NCBI RefSeq assembly: GCF_011605345.1
Contig: NZ_JAAOXM010000024.1
Location: 1-38,526, forward strand
Direction of reading: 5' to 3'
From: Burkholderia sp. D-99
GTDB lineage: Bacteria; Pseudomonadota; Gammaproteobacteria; Burkholderiales; Burkholderiaceae
DNA: 38,526 nucleotides
The translations under genes were made by a program, and so were the position numbers. Shown in pieces: positions 7,716 to 15,735 of the stretch. Each line of letters begins with the position of its first letter. Positions within the stretch are counted from its first letter, which is position 1. The notes under the pieces are model-generated. The model saw only the letters and a program-made list of their open reading frames with translations, was not told where the DNA came from and ran no database searches.

Positions 7716-8376
7716 GCGTACCCGGTTATGGGAAATTGGCCTCTGAACCCGTTGGGTAGTCTTCTATGGGAATGCCGGTGGGTAGCCTTTTATGGGGCGC
7801 TTTTTTCGATCCGTGATTGCAGGGGTGCACAGCGATTTTTCTCTGGTAGCCGGTTATGGGGCGCCTTGAAGGTACCCGGTTATGGGTAGCATTTTCGGGT
7901 ACCCGATTGTATTTCTCCAAGGTTCCCGGCGTCTGGCTCCCATGGACAGGATCGATGGCACAGACAGGTAACCTTTTATGGGGAAAGCAACGGGTTGCCG
8001 TTTATGGGAGCCATGTTTGCCCTCAAGGCCAAAATTCGCGCAGCCTACGCAGCTGACGCCGGTCGATAGGTACCCTCCTGTGGGAATCGATGAAGGTAGC
8101 AAGTTATGGGAAGAAAACGCGACTGTGCTGCAGGGCACCACGAATTCGCCCAACGATCTCGATTCTGCTCATTTGTTTCCCATGGATGGTTACCTTGCCA
8201 AGGGCAAATCTCGTGCCGGGTTTCCGTGTCCGGGTATGAAAGGTAGCGTCTTGTGGGAAGCATTTTGGTCGAAAGGTAGATGGATATGGGGTTCCGCACA
8301 GATCGCCAGATTGTAAATTTTCCTTTCGTATCTGAAGGTTAGCCACGATAGTGCAAGTAAAGCAGGAGCGAGGGCG

Positions 8377-8403
8377 TTGCCCCTCGACGCGAAAAGGTAT
8401 AAA
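8377..8403 (+). promoter_or_regulatory. Possible repA promoter
   Basis: A TATAAA at 8398-8403 is preceded by TTGCCC at 8377-8382 with a short 15-bp spacer, placing transcription start about 30 bp before the repA start codon at 8442. The spacing is suboptimal and the match to sigma-70 promoters is modest. The last iteron ends at 8290, so initiator bound to the array could still influence this promoter. Confidence 0.3.
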
Positions 8404-8441
8404 GTCCGCTCTCAACAAGGTCACCTTATCCGGACATCACG

Positions 8442-9758
8442 ATGCCGCGCAAGCCCGCAAGCAAAGGCTCAGACAAACAGGTTTCGCTGTTTCAGACACC
8501 CGAGCCTCCCGACTTGCTGCGCAAGGCGGTCCAGGCGATTCATATCGCGCCCAAGTCCGGAAAGATCGGTCTGCAGCAGCGCAAGATGTTCAGCTCGCTG
8601 ATCAAGAATGCGCTTCGGCAGGAGGCGTTCGAGCCAGGCCGGACGAGCTTCTCGATCTCGATCGCGTCGCTTTCGCACGAGAGCGGGTTGAACAGCAACA
8701 ACACGAAATACGTGAAGGACACGGTCAACTCGCTGATCAGTACCGTCGTCAACTGGGACTACCTGGCCGCGGATCGATCGACGGTCTGGAAAGCGTCGGG
8801 CCTGCTCGCCGGTGCGGAGCTCGAGCAATCGGTGCTGAAGTACAGCTTCTCCGACCAGATTCGCAGCGAGCTGCTCAACCCCGAGATCTACGCACTGATC
8901 GATATGCGGATTGCCCGCGAGTTCAGGCGGTCGCATTCGCTTGCGTTGTGGGAAAACACGGTGCGCTACGAAGGAATCGGCATCACCGCGAAGATCCCGC
9001 TGCCGAAATTTCGTGACCTCATTCTCGGCCAGGACAAGGCGTCGCAGTCGTACAAGGAATACAAGCTGTTCAAGAGCAAGGTCCTGGTGCCGTGCATTCA
9101 GGAGGTGAACGAAGTTTCGGATCACACGCTCGAGTTGATCGAACACAAGTCCGGCCGGAGCGTGGAAGCCGTCCAGTTCAAGGTGACGCGCAAGCAGAGC
9201 GCCGATACGGTGGAGGACGGCGACGTCAAGAACGAAGCGCTGGTTGACGAGGTCGCCAAGTTCGGCATTCCGCGTTCGGAAGCGCGCAGGCTGATCACAC
9301 AATACGGCGTGCAGCGCATCAAGGCAGCGATTGCCTATACGCTCAATCGGACTACGAAGAAGAATGCGGCGCCGGTCGACAACGTGGCCGCGTATTTCCG
9401 CAAGGCGCTGACGCACGGCTACACGCTGGCCGACGGGCAGGGAACGGAGGCGGCCGCGCCGGCGAAGGAATCCGCGCAGAGCAAGCAGGAACAGATTCGC
9501 GACAAATATCTGGCGGCGAAGGTCGAGGAAGCCGGCGCGTATTTCCGCGAACTGGAGATCGACGACCAGACCAAGCTGCTCGAGCGTTACAACGAAACGG
9601 TGGCAGGCTCGAAGGACCTGACGCTGTCGCCGAAGAAGAAGGCGAGCAAGCTTGCGCAGACCAGCTTCTTCCGATGGCTCGCGCTGGATACGTGGGGCGA
9701 ACCGACCTCGGACGACTTGCTGGAATTCCTGCTGAAAAGCAGTCTCGCAGGCAACTGA
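8442..9758 (+). CDS. repA: Replication initiator protein, Rep_3 family (RepA)
   Basis: A 438-residue initiator of the Rep_3 (Initiator_RepB) superfamily, the class that binds iterons and melts the origin of iteron plasmids and many second and third chromosomes. It begins with a basic segment MPRKPASKGSDKQVSLF. The first winged-helix module (about residues 25-150) includes IGLQQRKMFSSLIKNALRQ, and the second (about 155-260) includes the family-typical SHSLALWENTVRYEGIG stretch and IPLPKFRDLIL. The C-terminal 150 residues are charged and mostly helical; the segment near the end (QTSFFRWLALDTWGEPTSDDLLEFLL) is probably structured. At 438 residues it is longer than plasmid Rep proteins of about 300. 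It sits directly downstream of the iteron array and converges with parB, an arrangement expected for a replicon core. Confidence 0.93.
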   Translation: MPRKPASKGSDKQVSLFQTPEPPDLLRKAVQAIHIAPKSGKIGLQQRKMFSSLIKNALRQEAFEPGRTSFSISIASLSHESGLNSNNTKYVKDTVNSLISTVVNWDYLAADRSTVWKASGLLAGAELEQSVLKYSFSDQIRSELLNPEIYALIDMRIAREFRRSHSLALWENTVRYEGIGITAKIPLPKFRDLILGQDKASQSYKEYKLFKSKVLVPCIQEVNEVSDHTLELIEHKSGRSVEAVQFKVTRKQSADTVEDGDVKNEALVDEVAKFGIPRSEARRLITQYGVQRIKAAIAYTLNRTTKKNAAPVDNVAAYFRKALTHGYTLADGQGTEAAAPAKESAQSKQEQIRDKYLAAKVEEAGAYFRELEIDDQTKLLERYNETVAGSKDLTLSPKKKASKLAQTSFFRWLALDTWGEPTSDDLLEFLLKSSLAGN

Positions 9759-9761
9759 ACG

Positions 9762-9845
9762 AGGCCTCGCAGCCGGGTTTGCGTCGCGCGCCGGACGTCG
9801 TCGTCCGGCTACGCGGTGCACACGCGGATGCGAGGCCTTCTGTTT
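9762..9845. terminator. Bidirectional terminator between repA and parB
   Basis: A nested inverted repeat fills the gap between the convergent repA and parB stops. The outer stem pairs 9762-9771 with 9829-9838 (10 bp, perfect) and the inner stem pairs 9790-9797 with 9802-9809 (8 bp, 4-nt loop). On the plus strand the outer stem is followed by TTCTGTTTTT, a good U-tract, so it should terminate repA transcription and may also block the parAB transcript. Confidence 0.7.
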
Positions 9846-9853
9846 TTCGCGCG

Positions 9854-10885
9854 TTACTTTTGCGTGGCCGTTGCCAGCTCGGCAACGTACGCGTCGATGA
9901 CGGTCTTGAGCTTGTCGGCGAGCGCCTCCTGGTGCGATGCGTCGACGCCCTTGAGCTGCAGATCCAGACGACCGTCCGGATAGGTCTTCAACTGGCCGAT
10001 CGCTCGCGATTCGAGCGCGAAGTCGTGCCGGACGCTGTAACGCGTGCGTCCCGCCTTCTTGCTGCCGTCGCTCTGCGCACGCAGGAAATTCTCGAGATCC
10101 CGAACCGATTTTTTCCGGTCGATCACGGCCGTCAGCAGCCGGTCGGCCGTTGGCTCGCCGAGGCGTTCGAAGATCAGCTTCAGGAAGTACGCCGCCTGAA
10201 GGCCGACCACGTCGTTCGCGCTCGCCATCCTTTCAAGGAGTGTGTTCGGGAGCGCGTTGAGCGACAGCGTCTTGCTGATCGATGCCTTGTCCTTGCCGAT
10301 CTTTTCCGCCAGCGTGTTCTGGTCGGAAAAGACCTTCTCGTCGAGGAGACGCTTCCACGCGACCGCATCGTCGAAGATCGTCTGGCGTTCGTGGTCGTGG
10401 TTCGCGCGATACGCGATCGTATAGAGCTGCTCGGGCGTGTGATCCGTGCGGAACGTGGCGTTGATGGTTTCGTCGCCGTTGATGCTCGTCGCGCGGAGCC
10501 GGCGTTGCCCGTCGATTACGACGAGCTTGCCGGGAAACTCCGGGAGCCGCGTAACCTTGATCGGCTCGATCTGCCCTTCCCGTTTCAGCGTCAGGGCGAG
10601 CTCGTGCAGGCTCGACTCCGAGTAGAACACGCGCGGGTTGTACGGGTTCGGAATGCAATCCTTGACCAGCACCTTCTGCGGCGCGCCAAGATCCGGCGTG
10701 CCGGCGGGGGTGGCCGCGGCCGGAGCGCTGGCGGGCGTCGTTTCGCCGACGACATTCGGTGCGGCCGCCGGTTCGGGCAGTCGCGTTTCGAGTGCCGCAT
10801 TTTCCTGTGCGAGCCCGCGAAGCAGGCCGGCCGCGAGATGCAGGTTGCCGGTCGGCTTCTTGTCTTTCGATGTGTCCTTAGCCAT
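9854..10885 (-). CDS. parB: Centromere-binding partition protein ParB
   Basis: A 343-residue ParB/Spo0J-type protein that binds parS sites and spreads along DNA to build the segregation complex. After a variable, Ala/Pro-rich N-terminal region (to about residue 70) comes the ParB N-domain, with NPYNPRVFYSESSLHELALTLKREGQIEPIKV and the nucleotide-binding motif DGQRRLRA at about residues 124-131. A helix-turn-helix (TLAEKIGKDKASISKTLSL) follows at about residues 193-211, with a C-terminal dimerisation part. The start ATG at 10883-10885 overlaps the end of parA by 8 nt and has a GGAG site within parA, showing translational coupling. The upstream in-frame extension to 10957 lies inside parA and is rejected. 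Its likely targets are the five palindromes at 11670-12976. Confidence 0.93.
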   Translation of the reverse strand: MAKDTSKDKKPTGNLHLAAGLLRGLAQENAALETRLPEPAAAPNVVGETTPASAPAAATPAGTPDLGAPQKVLVKDCIPNPYNPRVFYSESSLHELALTLKREGQIEPIKVTRLPEFPGKLVVIDGQRRLRATSINGDETINATFRTDHTPEQLYTIAYRANHDHERQTIFDDAVAWKRLLDEKVFSDQNTLAEKIGKDKASISKTLSLNALPNTLLERMASANDVVGLQAAYFLKLIFERLGEPTADRLLTAVIDRKKSVRDLENFLRAQSDGSKKAGRTRYSVRHDFALESRAIGQLKTYPDGRLDLQLKGVDASHQEALADKLKTVIDAYVAELATATQK

Positions 10886-11573
10886 GGGCGGCTCCGGTAG
10901 CGCGCGTCGACGCGATGTATTGGGCCATTTCCGTGACCAGTTTTTCGATTTCCGCACGGGCTTCTTTCAGCCCCTTCAGGTATCGATTGTGATGATGGAT
11001 CGTGGTGCCGAGGGCAAACGTCTGACGGTAGACCTCGCGTTGAGCGATCTGGCTGTCGAGCAGATGCTCCCCTATTTCTTCAGCCCTTAGAATTTTTAAA
11101 ATTTCTTCACGCATTTTAGTTTTTCCATTAACACTATTCAGCATTAATGCGGAAGAAAGATTCGGATTTCGGACGGACCGCATCGACTCGATCATGCGGA
11201 TCATCGCGACGGTGCTGTAGAGATCGGCCGGCGACGGCGACAGTGGCACGAGGCAGAAATCGGCGACTTCGAGTACCGATGCAATTCGCGGATCTTCGAG
11301 GTTGCCGGGACAGTCGACGACGATCACGTCGAAGTTCGCGTCCTGTTTCTTGATCTCGCCGCCGATGCCGCGGCCGGCAGGGGCCAGCGAAAGAACCGTC
11401 ATCGGCAGCGTGTTCTCGCCGCTCGTCACCCACCGGACGGATGTGCCTTGAGGGTCGGCATCGATCAGGGCGACCTTGTTGCCGCCAGCTTCGAACGCAG
11501 CCGCGATATTGACGGAGATGGTTGTCTTCCCAGTCCCACCTTTTTGATTACTGACGGCGATCTTGAAAGCCAT
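10878..11573 (-). CDS. parA: Partition ATPase ParA
   Basis: A 231-residue ParA/Soj-type ATPase that positions ParB-parS complexes and segregates the replicon. It opens MAFKIAVSNQKGGTGKTT with the deviant Walker A motif at residues 11-17 (signature Lys11), followed by LIDADPQGTSVRW (A' motif, about 37-49) and VIVVDCPG (Walker B, about 82-89). There is no N-terminal DNA-binding domain, so it is of the small type, and autoregulation by ParA itself is unlikely. The start ATG at 11571-11573 is preceded by GGAGAAA; an in-frame ATG further upstream at 11609 lies in AT-rich leader sequence and is not favoured. It is the first gene of a parAB operon transcribed away from the parS cluster. Confidence 0.94.
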   Translation of the reverse strand: MAFKIAVSNQKGGTGKTTISVNIAAAFEAGGNKVALIDADPQGTSVRWVTSGENTLPMTVLSLAPAGRGIGGEIKKQDANFDVIVVDCPGNLEDPRIASVLEVADFCLVPLSPSPADLYSTVAMIRMIESMRSVRNPNLSSALMLNSVNGKTKMREEILKILRAEEIGEHLLDSQIAQREVYRQTFALGTTIHHHNRYLKGLKEARAEIEKLVTEMAQYIASTRATGAAHG

Positions 11574-11669
11574 TAAATTTCTCCACGGAGTTTTTCGTAA
11601 TATATGCACTTATTATCAAAATGTCCAGAAAACCCTTCAACACAATGTATGTCTTGGTGATCGATGTGA

Positions 11670-11683
11670 TTGTCACGTGACAA
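11670..11683. promoter_or_regulatory. parS: parS site 1
   Basis: Perfect 14-bp palindrome TTGTCACGTGACAA about 100 bp upstream of the parA start. It lies close enough to the parAB promoter that ParB bound here could repress or modulate it. Confidence 0.88.
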
Positions 11684-11905
11684 GTAGCCGAATGGCTAAC
11701 GAGCCAGTCATGATTGGCGATCGAGTAAAAATTAAATTGACGATCAGGATAAAAATCGCACAAAGGGCGAGAGAAAATTCGACGAATTTTTACGGCGATG
11801 CCGGAGTTAGCGCATAGAGGCTGGTCGATTGATCTCGCCGTGCTACCGGTAGCACTCGCGATGATTCCGATAAGTTGATCACGCGTATGTCGTCGGGAAA
11901 GCCAG

Positions 11906-11919
11906 TTGTCACATGACAA
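11906..11919. promoter_or_regulatory. parS: parS-like site 2 (one mismatch)
   Basis: TTGTCACATGACAA: the same palindrome with a single change in the central CACGTG (CACATG), which breaks perfect symmetry. Probably a weaker ParB site. Confidence 0.7.
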
Positions 11920-12055
11920 GGTGCAGGGAGTTGATACTTCTCGGCGCTGTATGACACAGGGGAATACATGAGTAGCTTGCGTTTCCGGCTATGACGAGAT
12001 CATTTCAATACCCGATATCCAACCGCCTGGCGCGATTGCCCCGCAGTAAGGTGAG

Positions 12056-12069
12056 TTGTCACGTGACAA
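12056..12069. promoter_or_regulatory. parS: parS site 3
   Basis: Perfect TTGTCACGTGACAA palindrome, preceded by GTGAG as in site 4. Confidence 0.88.
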
Positions 12070-12222
12070 TCGACATCGAGTGGGGGTGACATCGGACTGA
12101 GTGTTTCTTGAGTGCAGTTGCGATCAGGCTCCACTGAGTGTGAGCAGATAGATCGCTAAAGACAGGATTCGGCACTGTTGGCTCTTCGCAAAACCCAATT
12201 TCCGGGCTGGCTGCCTGGTGAG

Positions 12223-12236
12223 TTGTCACGTGACAA
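12223..12236. promoter_or_regulatory. parS: parS site 4
   Basis: Perfect TTGTCACGTGACAA palindrome within GTGAGTTGTCACGTGACAAG; sites 3 and 4 share the GTGAG left flank. Confidence 0.88.
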
Positions 12237-12960
12237 GCGGGGTGTTGTATCGAGAAATTCGAGTGTTGGAGTGACACGTAGCACGACATGTCGGTCAGTA
12301 CGCGCCCATGTTGAAGGGTTTGAGAAATCGACTGGTCTGCAGATCTAGGCCTTTCGTCGCTGAACGGCTACGTTCGTATCCCGGCAAAAAAATGGCGGTG
12401 AGCGCGCTGAAGCACACCCTCTGAGGTGTATCGAGGATGTCTTTGATATGACCCCTTTTATGTCGAGTGCACCGCCTCAACTTCATCATGCATTGCCCGG
12501 CAGGGGAGGGGTATGGTTTTGCCATGCATATCTCTGTTCCAGTCGGTGCTGTCAGGAGCCCTCACGCGACAGCTGCACATACGAAGCTCTGTTTGATGGC
12601 GAACTCCAGGATTGATGCCCGTGCGACAGAGCAAGCGGGTCGGATCGTGAAACAATTTCCAGAAAAGCGATGCCCGCGGAAATCCTTGTGCAGCAAAGGG
12701 TTGCGCTATATTCTTCATGTTGTTTCACGCAAAATCGACGAGTTGACCCCTGTAAATGGGGGCGCATGCTCATTTCACGTTCGCCGCCCGGGAGTTTGTT
12801 CGAAGACGTCACGAATTGTGTGATTTGATACGTAATATGTGGTGTTTGAAATTCTTGTCGTCGATCAAATGTCGGAGACAAGTCGAATTGCCGTGGATCA
12901 CATGCATCACATCAGGCTGTCGAGTCTCTGGTTAGATGTACGCGCCGATGATCGGCGCGA

Positions 12961-12976
12961 GTTGTCACGTGACAAC
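12961..12976. promoter_or_regulatory. parS: parS site 5, full 16-bp palindrome
   Basis: GTTGTCACGTGACAAC, the only one of the five that is symmetrical over all 16 bp. It stands apart, about 725 bp beyond site 4, at the outer edge of the centromere region. The 16-mer matches, from memory, the parS consensus reported for Burkholderia cenocepacia chromosome 3. Confidence 0.9.
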
Positions 12977-13298
12977 GCACACTCCGGTTGCTCAATTCGT
13001 AGTATTGCAGCGTGACGCGAGAATCCGGGCAACAGAGGGTTTGTGGACGAGCGAGCGGGAGACAGTAAGGCGACTTGGTCGTTGAAGGGAGGCGAAGTCC
13101 TCACCGGTGCATGAGGGGGAGTGGAACGGCTTGCCTGTCGCCGAACTTTGCTAGCGAGCTCGAGGAACGTCCGGCTTCGAGCGGCGCCCACTCACCGCTT
13201 GATACTCAATGACAAGTTTCAAGGTGGCCGCCCGGCAATTAATCCTGAGTCGGAAAGAAGCCAGGACGCGCGCATTCCGCTCCGTGCGCGTTACTCGC

Positions 13299-13331
13299 CT
13301 GGATCGCCCCCTCACGGGGTAGCCGATCCAG
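13299..13331. terminator. Hairpin downstream of the AraC-type gene
   Basis: CTGGATCG at 13299-13306 pairs with CGATCCAG at 13324-13331; an inner CCCC/GGGG pairing (13307-13310 with 13316-13319) extends the structure. It lies about 60 bp beyond the stop of the minus-strand AraC gene. No clear T-run follows, so it is a structured 3' end rather than a textbook intrinsic terminator. Confidence 0.4.
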
Positions 13332-13388
13332 CCATTCTACGGATGCCGTCAAAATCGGCACCCTGCATCTCCGGTCCCGTCCCCGCGA

Positions 13389-14405
13389 TCAATAAGTCGC
13401 CGCCACCGACAGAACAACATCCGCTCCGCTCCGCAGGCTATCGATATCTCTCCGCGGCGAATTACCGAACAACCGGCTGTATTCCCGGTTGAACTGGGTC
13501 GGGCTCGCATATCCCACCCTGAACGATGCCGACGCGGCGTCGAGCCGCTCGGACAGCATCAGCCGGCGTGCTTCGTTGAGCCGTATCCATTTCTGGTACT
13601 GCAGCGGACTCATGCCAGTGAGTTGGCGGAAGTGGTGGTGGAAGGTCGAACTACTCATCTGAACCTGCGCCGCCAGATCGTCGACTCGCAGCGACTCGTC
13701 GTAATGCGTCCGCAACCACTGGATCGCCCGCGATACGCGGTTGCCCTGACTGCCGGCCGACGCGATCTGGCGCAGGCGGGCACCCTGGTCGCTCGTCAGC
13801 AGCCGGTAGTAGATTTCCCGCTCGACGTACGGGGCGAGAACGGCAATGGCGTTCGGGTCGTCCAGCAACGCCAGCAACCGGTTCACTGCATCGTAGAGCG
13901 GTTCGGTCATATCGCCGACGACGAGGCCGCGGCCAGCGGGGGCTTCCTCGTGATCCGGGGCGACCTGCGCCATCAGTTCGGCCATGACGCGAAAATCAAG
14001 CTTGAGCCCGATCCCGAGAAACGGCGTTTCACGGTTGGCCTCGATGACCTGCGTTGAACCGGGCAAGTCGAGCGATGTGACCAGAAAACGGTTGGCGTCG
14101 CAGAGATACACATCGCCGCTCTGAATGAGCCGCTTCGTGCCCTGAACGACGAGACCGAAGCTCGGTTCGACCAAGCAGTCCATCGGCTGCGTTGGCGTCT
14201 CCCTTCGATGGAGGCTCAGGTTCGGAATCGCCGTGGTGAGGTGGTCGACGCCTTCTGTCCACCTCGCGACGCGCTCCGCGAGCGCCTGCCGCAGGTCGTT
14301 CTCCCGGCTCTGGCGGGGTGATCGGGGGGCTGCCGGGTTGAAGGCAGCGATGGTGGCGTCGTCGATTTGTTGGCTGGGTGCGTATCGGGCGGTTGCCGGA
14401 TGCAT
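13389..14405 (-). CDS. AraC-family transcriptional regulator with AraC_N sensor domain
   Basis: A 338-residue regulator. The N-terminal half carries the AraC_N-type sensor fold (CLVEPSFGLVVQGTKRLIQSGDVYLCD at about residues 75-101, then a cupin-like strand pattern), and the C-terminal 100 residues hold the two AraC helix-turn-helix motifs (SLRVDDLAAQVQMSSSTFHHHFRQLTGMSPLQYQKWIRLNEAR and FRVGYASPTQFNREYSRLFG). The same strand stays open far upstream, but the start was set at the ATG 14403-14405 because the frame beyond has no domain and there is an AGAGAAG site just upstream. The nearest gene on the same strand is the hydrolase at 14528, 122 bp upstream, so the two may be co-transcribed. Its target is unknown. 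Confidence 0.88.
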   Translation of the reverse strand: MHPATARYAPSQQIDDATIAAFNPAAPRSPRQSRENDLRQALAERVARWTEGVDHLTTAIPNLSLHRRETPTQPMDCLVEPSFGLVVQGTKRLIQSGDVYLCDANRFLVTSLDLPGSTQVIEANRETPFLGIGLKLDFRVMAELMAQVAPDHEEAPAGRGLVVGDMTEPLYDAVNRLLALLDDPNAIAVLAPYVEREIYYRLLTSDQGARLRQIASAGSQGNRVSRAIQWLRTHYDESLRVDDLAAQVQMSSSTFHHHFRQLTGMSPLQYQKWIRLNEARRLMLSERLDAASASFRVGYASPTQFNREYSRLFGNSPRRDIDSLRSGADVVLSVAATY

Positions 14406-14527
14406 GACTTCTCTACTTGGGTAAGCGGGTCTACTGGCAGGCGCGTCGACGTGCGGGTACGCCGGAAACGCGCTTCCCGGAGTCGCGATTGCCGCGCTCC
14501 GGGGGAATTGAGTAACGTCCGCCGGGC

Positions 14528-15652
14528 TTACTTCGTCGCCTGCGAAGTGCAAAGCGGCCAGCGGCGCGATTTCGTGGCAACGGACGTCACGCGCTCGTCC
14601 GCCGTGCGCCACCACCGCTCGCCGCGATGCGGCTCGTCGAGAGCGAGGCGCTCGCCCATCCTGGGCGTCGACAGTTCGACGCCACGCACGATCGACAGCG
14701 CCGTGACGCGCTCGAACGGCTCCTGCCAGCGGTGCATCGCGAGATCGAACGTGCCGTTGTGGATCGGGACCAGCCAGCGTCCGCGCAAATCGATGTGCGC
14801 CTGGACGGTTTCTTCCGGCTGCATATGCACGTACGGCCATTGAGCATCGTATGCGCCGGTTTCGATCAGTGTGACGTCGAACGGCCCGAGGCGCTCGCCG
14901 ATCGTCCGGAATCCATCGAAGTAGCCCGTGTCACCGCTGAAGAACACGCGCAAGTCGTCGTCGACGATGACCCACGACGCCCACAGCGTGCTGTTGCCGT
15001 CGAGCAGGCTGCGCCCGGAAAAGTGCTGGGCAGGTGTCGCGGTCAGTGTCAGGCCGGCTACGTCGACACTCTGCCACCAGTCGAGCTGACGGACTTTCTT
15101 CGCGTCGATTCCCCATTCGATCAGGCGGTCGCCGACCCCCAGCGTTGTCACGAACACATCGGTGGTTGCCGCGAGCGCGAGCACCGTGTCGCGGTCGAGA
15201 TGATCGTAGTGATCGTGCGACAGGATCACGCCGCGCAGCGGCGGAAGATCTTCAAGCGCGATCGGCGGCGCATGGAAACGCTTTGGGCCGACGCGTCGAA
15301 ACGGCGACGCGCGCTCGGCAAAGACGGGATCGGTCAGCCAGAATTCGCCGCGCAGCTTCAGCAGCAACGTCGAATGGCCAAGCCGGTACAGGCTGCGATC
15401 GGGGGCCGCATCGAGTTCCGCGCGGGTCAGCGAATCGACGGGCAGCACGCCTTCGGGCACGGTATTGCGCGGCTTGTTGAACAGCATGTTCCAGGCGATC
15501 CCGAGCGTCTTGCCTAACCCCTCGACCGGACGGGGCGCGACATTGCTGAAGCGCTCGCCATTGTGCTGCGGCGAGCCGCCAGACAGCGCGCGGCCGCGTC
15601 GAGCGGCCGCAATACCCAGAATGCGATGAATCAAAACGAGAGGCGATGCCAT
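14528..15652 (-). CDS. Metallo-beta-lactamase-fold hydrolase (UlaG/NAPE-PLD-like)
   Basis: A 374-residue member of the metal-dependent hydrolase branch related to UlaG, RomA and N-acylphosphatidylethanolamine phospholipase D. The metal-binding motif SHDHYDHLD lies at residues 145-153 (H146, H148, D150, H151), preceded by the LGHSTLLLKL strand at about 91-100 that typifies this branch. FSGDTGYFDGF follows further on, and VPIHNGTFDLAMH supplies the distal His. A hydrophobic N-terminus (about residues 4-17) could be a weak signal anchor. The start at 15650-15652 is favoured because it lies just after the operator region shared with the divergent TetR gene; the frame stays open upstream through that region. 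Close homologues are cytoplasmic or membrane-associated hydrolases with unknown substrates. Confidence 0.85.
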   Translation of the reverse strand: MASPLVLIHRILGIAAARRGRALSGGSPQHNGERFSNVAPRPVEGLGKTLGIAWNMLFNKPRNTVPEGVLPVDSLTRAELDAAPDRSLYRLGHSTLLLKLRGEFWLTDPVFAERASPFRRVGPKRFHAPPIALEDLPPLRGVILSHDHYDHLDRDTVLALAATTDVFVTTLGVGDRLIEWGIDAKKVRQLDWWQSVDVAGLTLTATPAQHFSGRSLLDGNSTLWASWVIVDDDLRVFFSGDTGYFDGFRTIGERLGPFDVTLIETGAYDAQWPYVHMQPEETVQAHIDLRGRWLVPIHNGTFDLAMHRWQEPFERVTALSIVRGVELSTPRMGERLALDEPHRGERWWRTADERVTSVATKSRRWPLCTSQATK

Positions 15653-15670
15653 GTCGGTTCGTCCGGAGAA

Positions 15671-15696
15671 TAAAGTACACTGAACAGTGTAGTTTA
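15671..15696. promoter_or_regulatory. Palindromic operator between the hydrolase and TetR genes
   Basis: TACACTG-AA-CAGTGTA at 15676-15691 is a perfect 7+7 inverted repeat, extended by TAAA/TTTA arms (15671-15674 and 15693-15696) around single unpaired Gs. It lies 20-45 bp upstream of both divergent start codons, as expected for the site where the TetR protein represses itself and the hydrolase. Confidence 0.75.
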
Positions 15697-15735
15697 TTTT
15701 TGGGATAAGTAAACTGCCCGGTGTAAAATTTCTGG

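Larger units (their letters stand above)
7477..8290 (+). repeat. Iteron array, 16-bp direct repeats, consensus GGTASCCGTTTATGGG
   Basis: Plus-oriented copies start at 7477, 7608, 7717, 7755, 7781, 7845, 7871, 7967, 7993, 8069, 8095, 8242 and 8275, with a degenerate one at 7898 (left half intact, right half decayed). The TATGGG end is nearly invariant (TGTGGG in two copies) and GGTA is the next most conserved block; positions 6-10 vary. Four pairs (7755/7781, 7845/7871, 7967/7993, 8069/8095) are exactly 26 bp apart start to start. Direct repeats of this size beside a Rep_3 gene are initiator binding sites that both start replication and limit copy number. Confidence 0.9.
7205..8441. other. oriV: Replication origin of a secondary chromosome or megaplasmid
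   Basis: A 1.2-kb non-coding region immediately upstream of a Rep_3 initiator gene. It contains, left to right: three minus-oriented 16-bp iterons (7266, 7318, 7458), a plus-oriented copy facing the last of them, an AT-rich segment (7513-7567), a G-rich block with DnaA-box-like TGTGGAT sequences (7591-7715), and a long plus-oriented iteron array (7608-8290) ending about 150 bp before repA. Iterons next to an initiator gene, an AT-rich unwinding candidate and a parAB partner operon together define an iteron-controlled origin, as in other Burkholderia secondary replicons. Confidence 0.85.
11574..13388. other. Gene-poor centromere region upstream of parAB
   Basis: About 1.8 kb with no supportable gene: the open frames present lack codon bias and family resemblance. 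Base composition is lower in GC than in the flanking genes. It contains the parAB promoter region, the five parS palindromes listed separately, and near its right end a hairpin that probably terminates the AraC gene. The position between the partition operon and the first accessory gene fits a dedicated centromere. Confidence 0.7.

Noticed and set aside
12467..12823. A 118-codon frame within the centromere region
   Set aside because: No codon bias, no family resemblance, and it lies between parS sites in a region that looks non-coding throughout.
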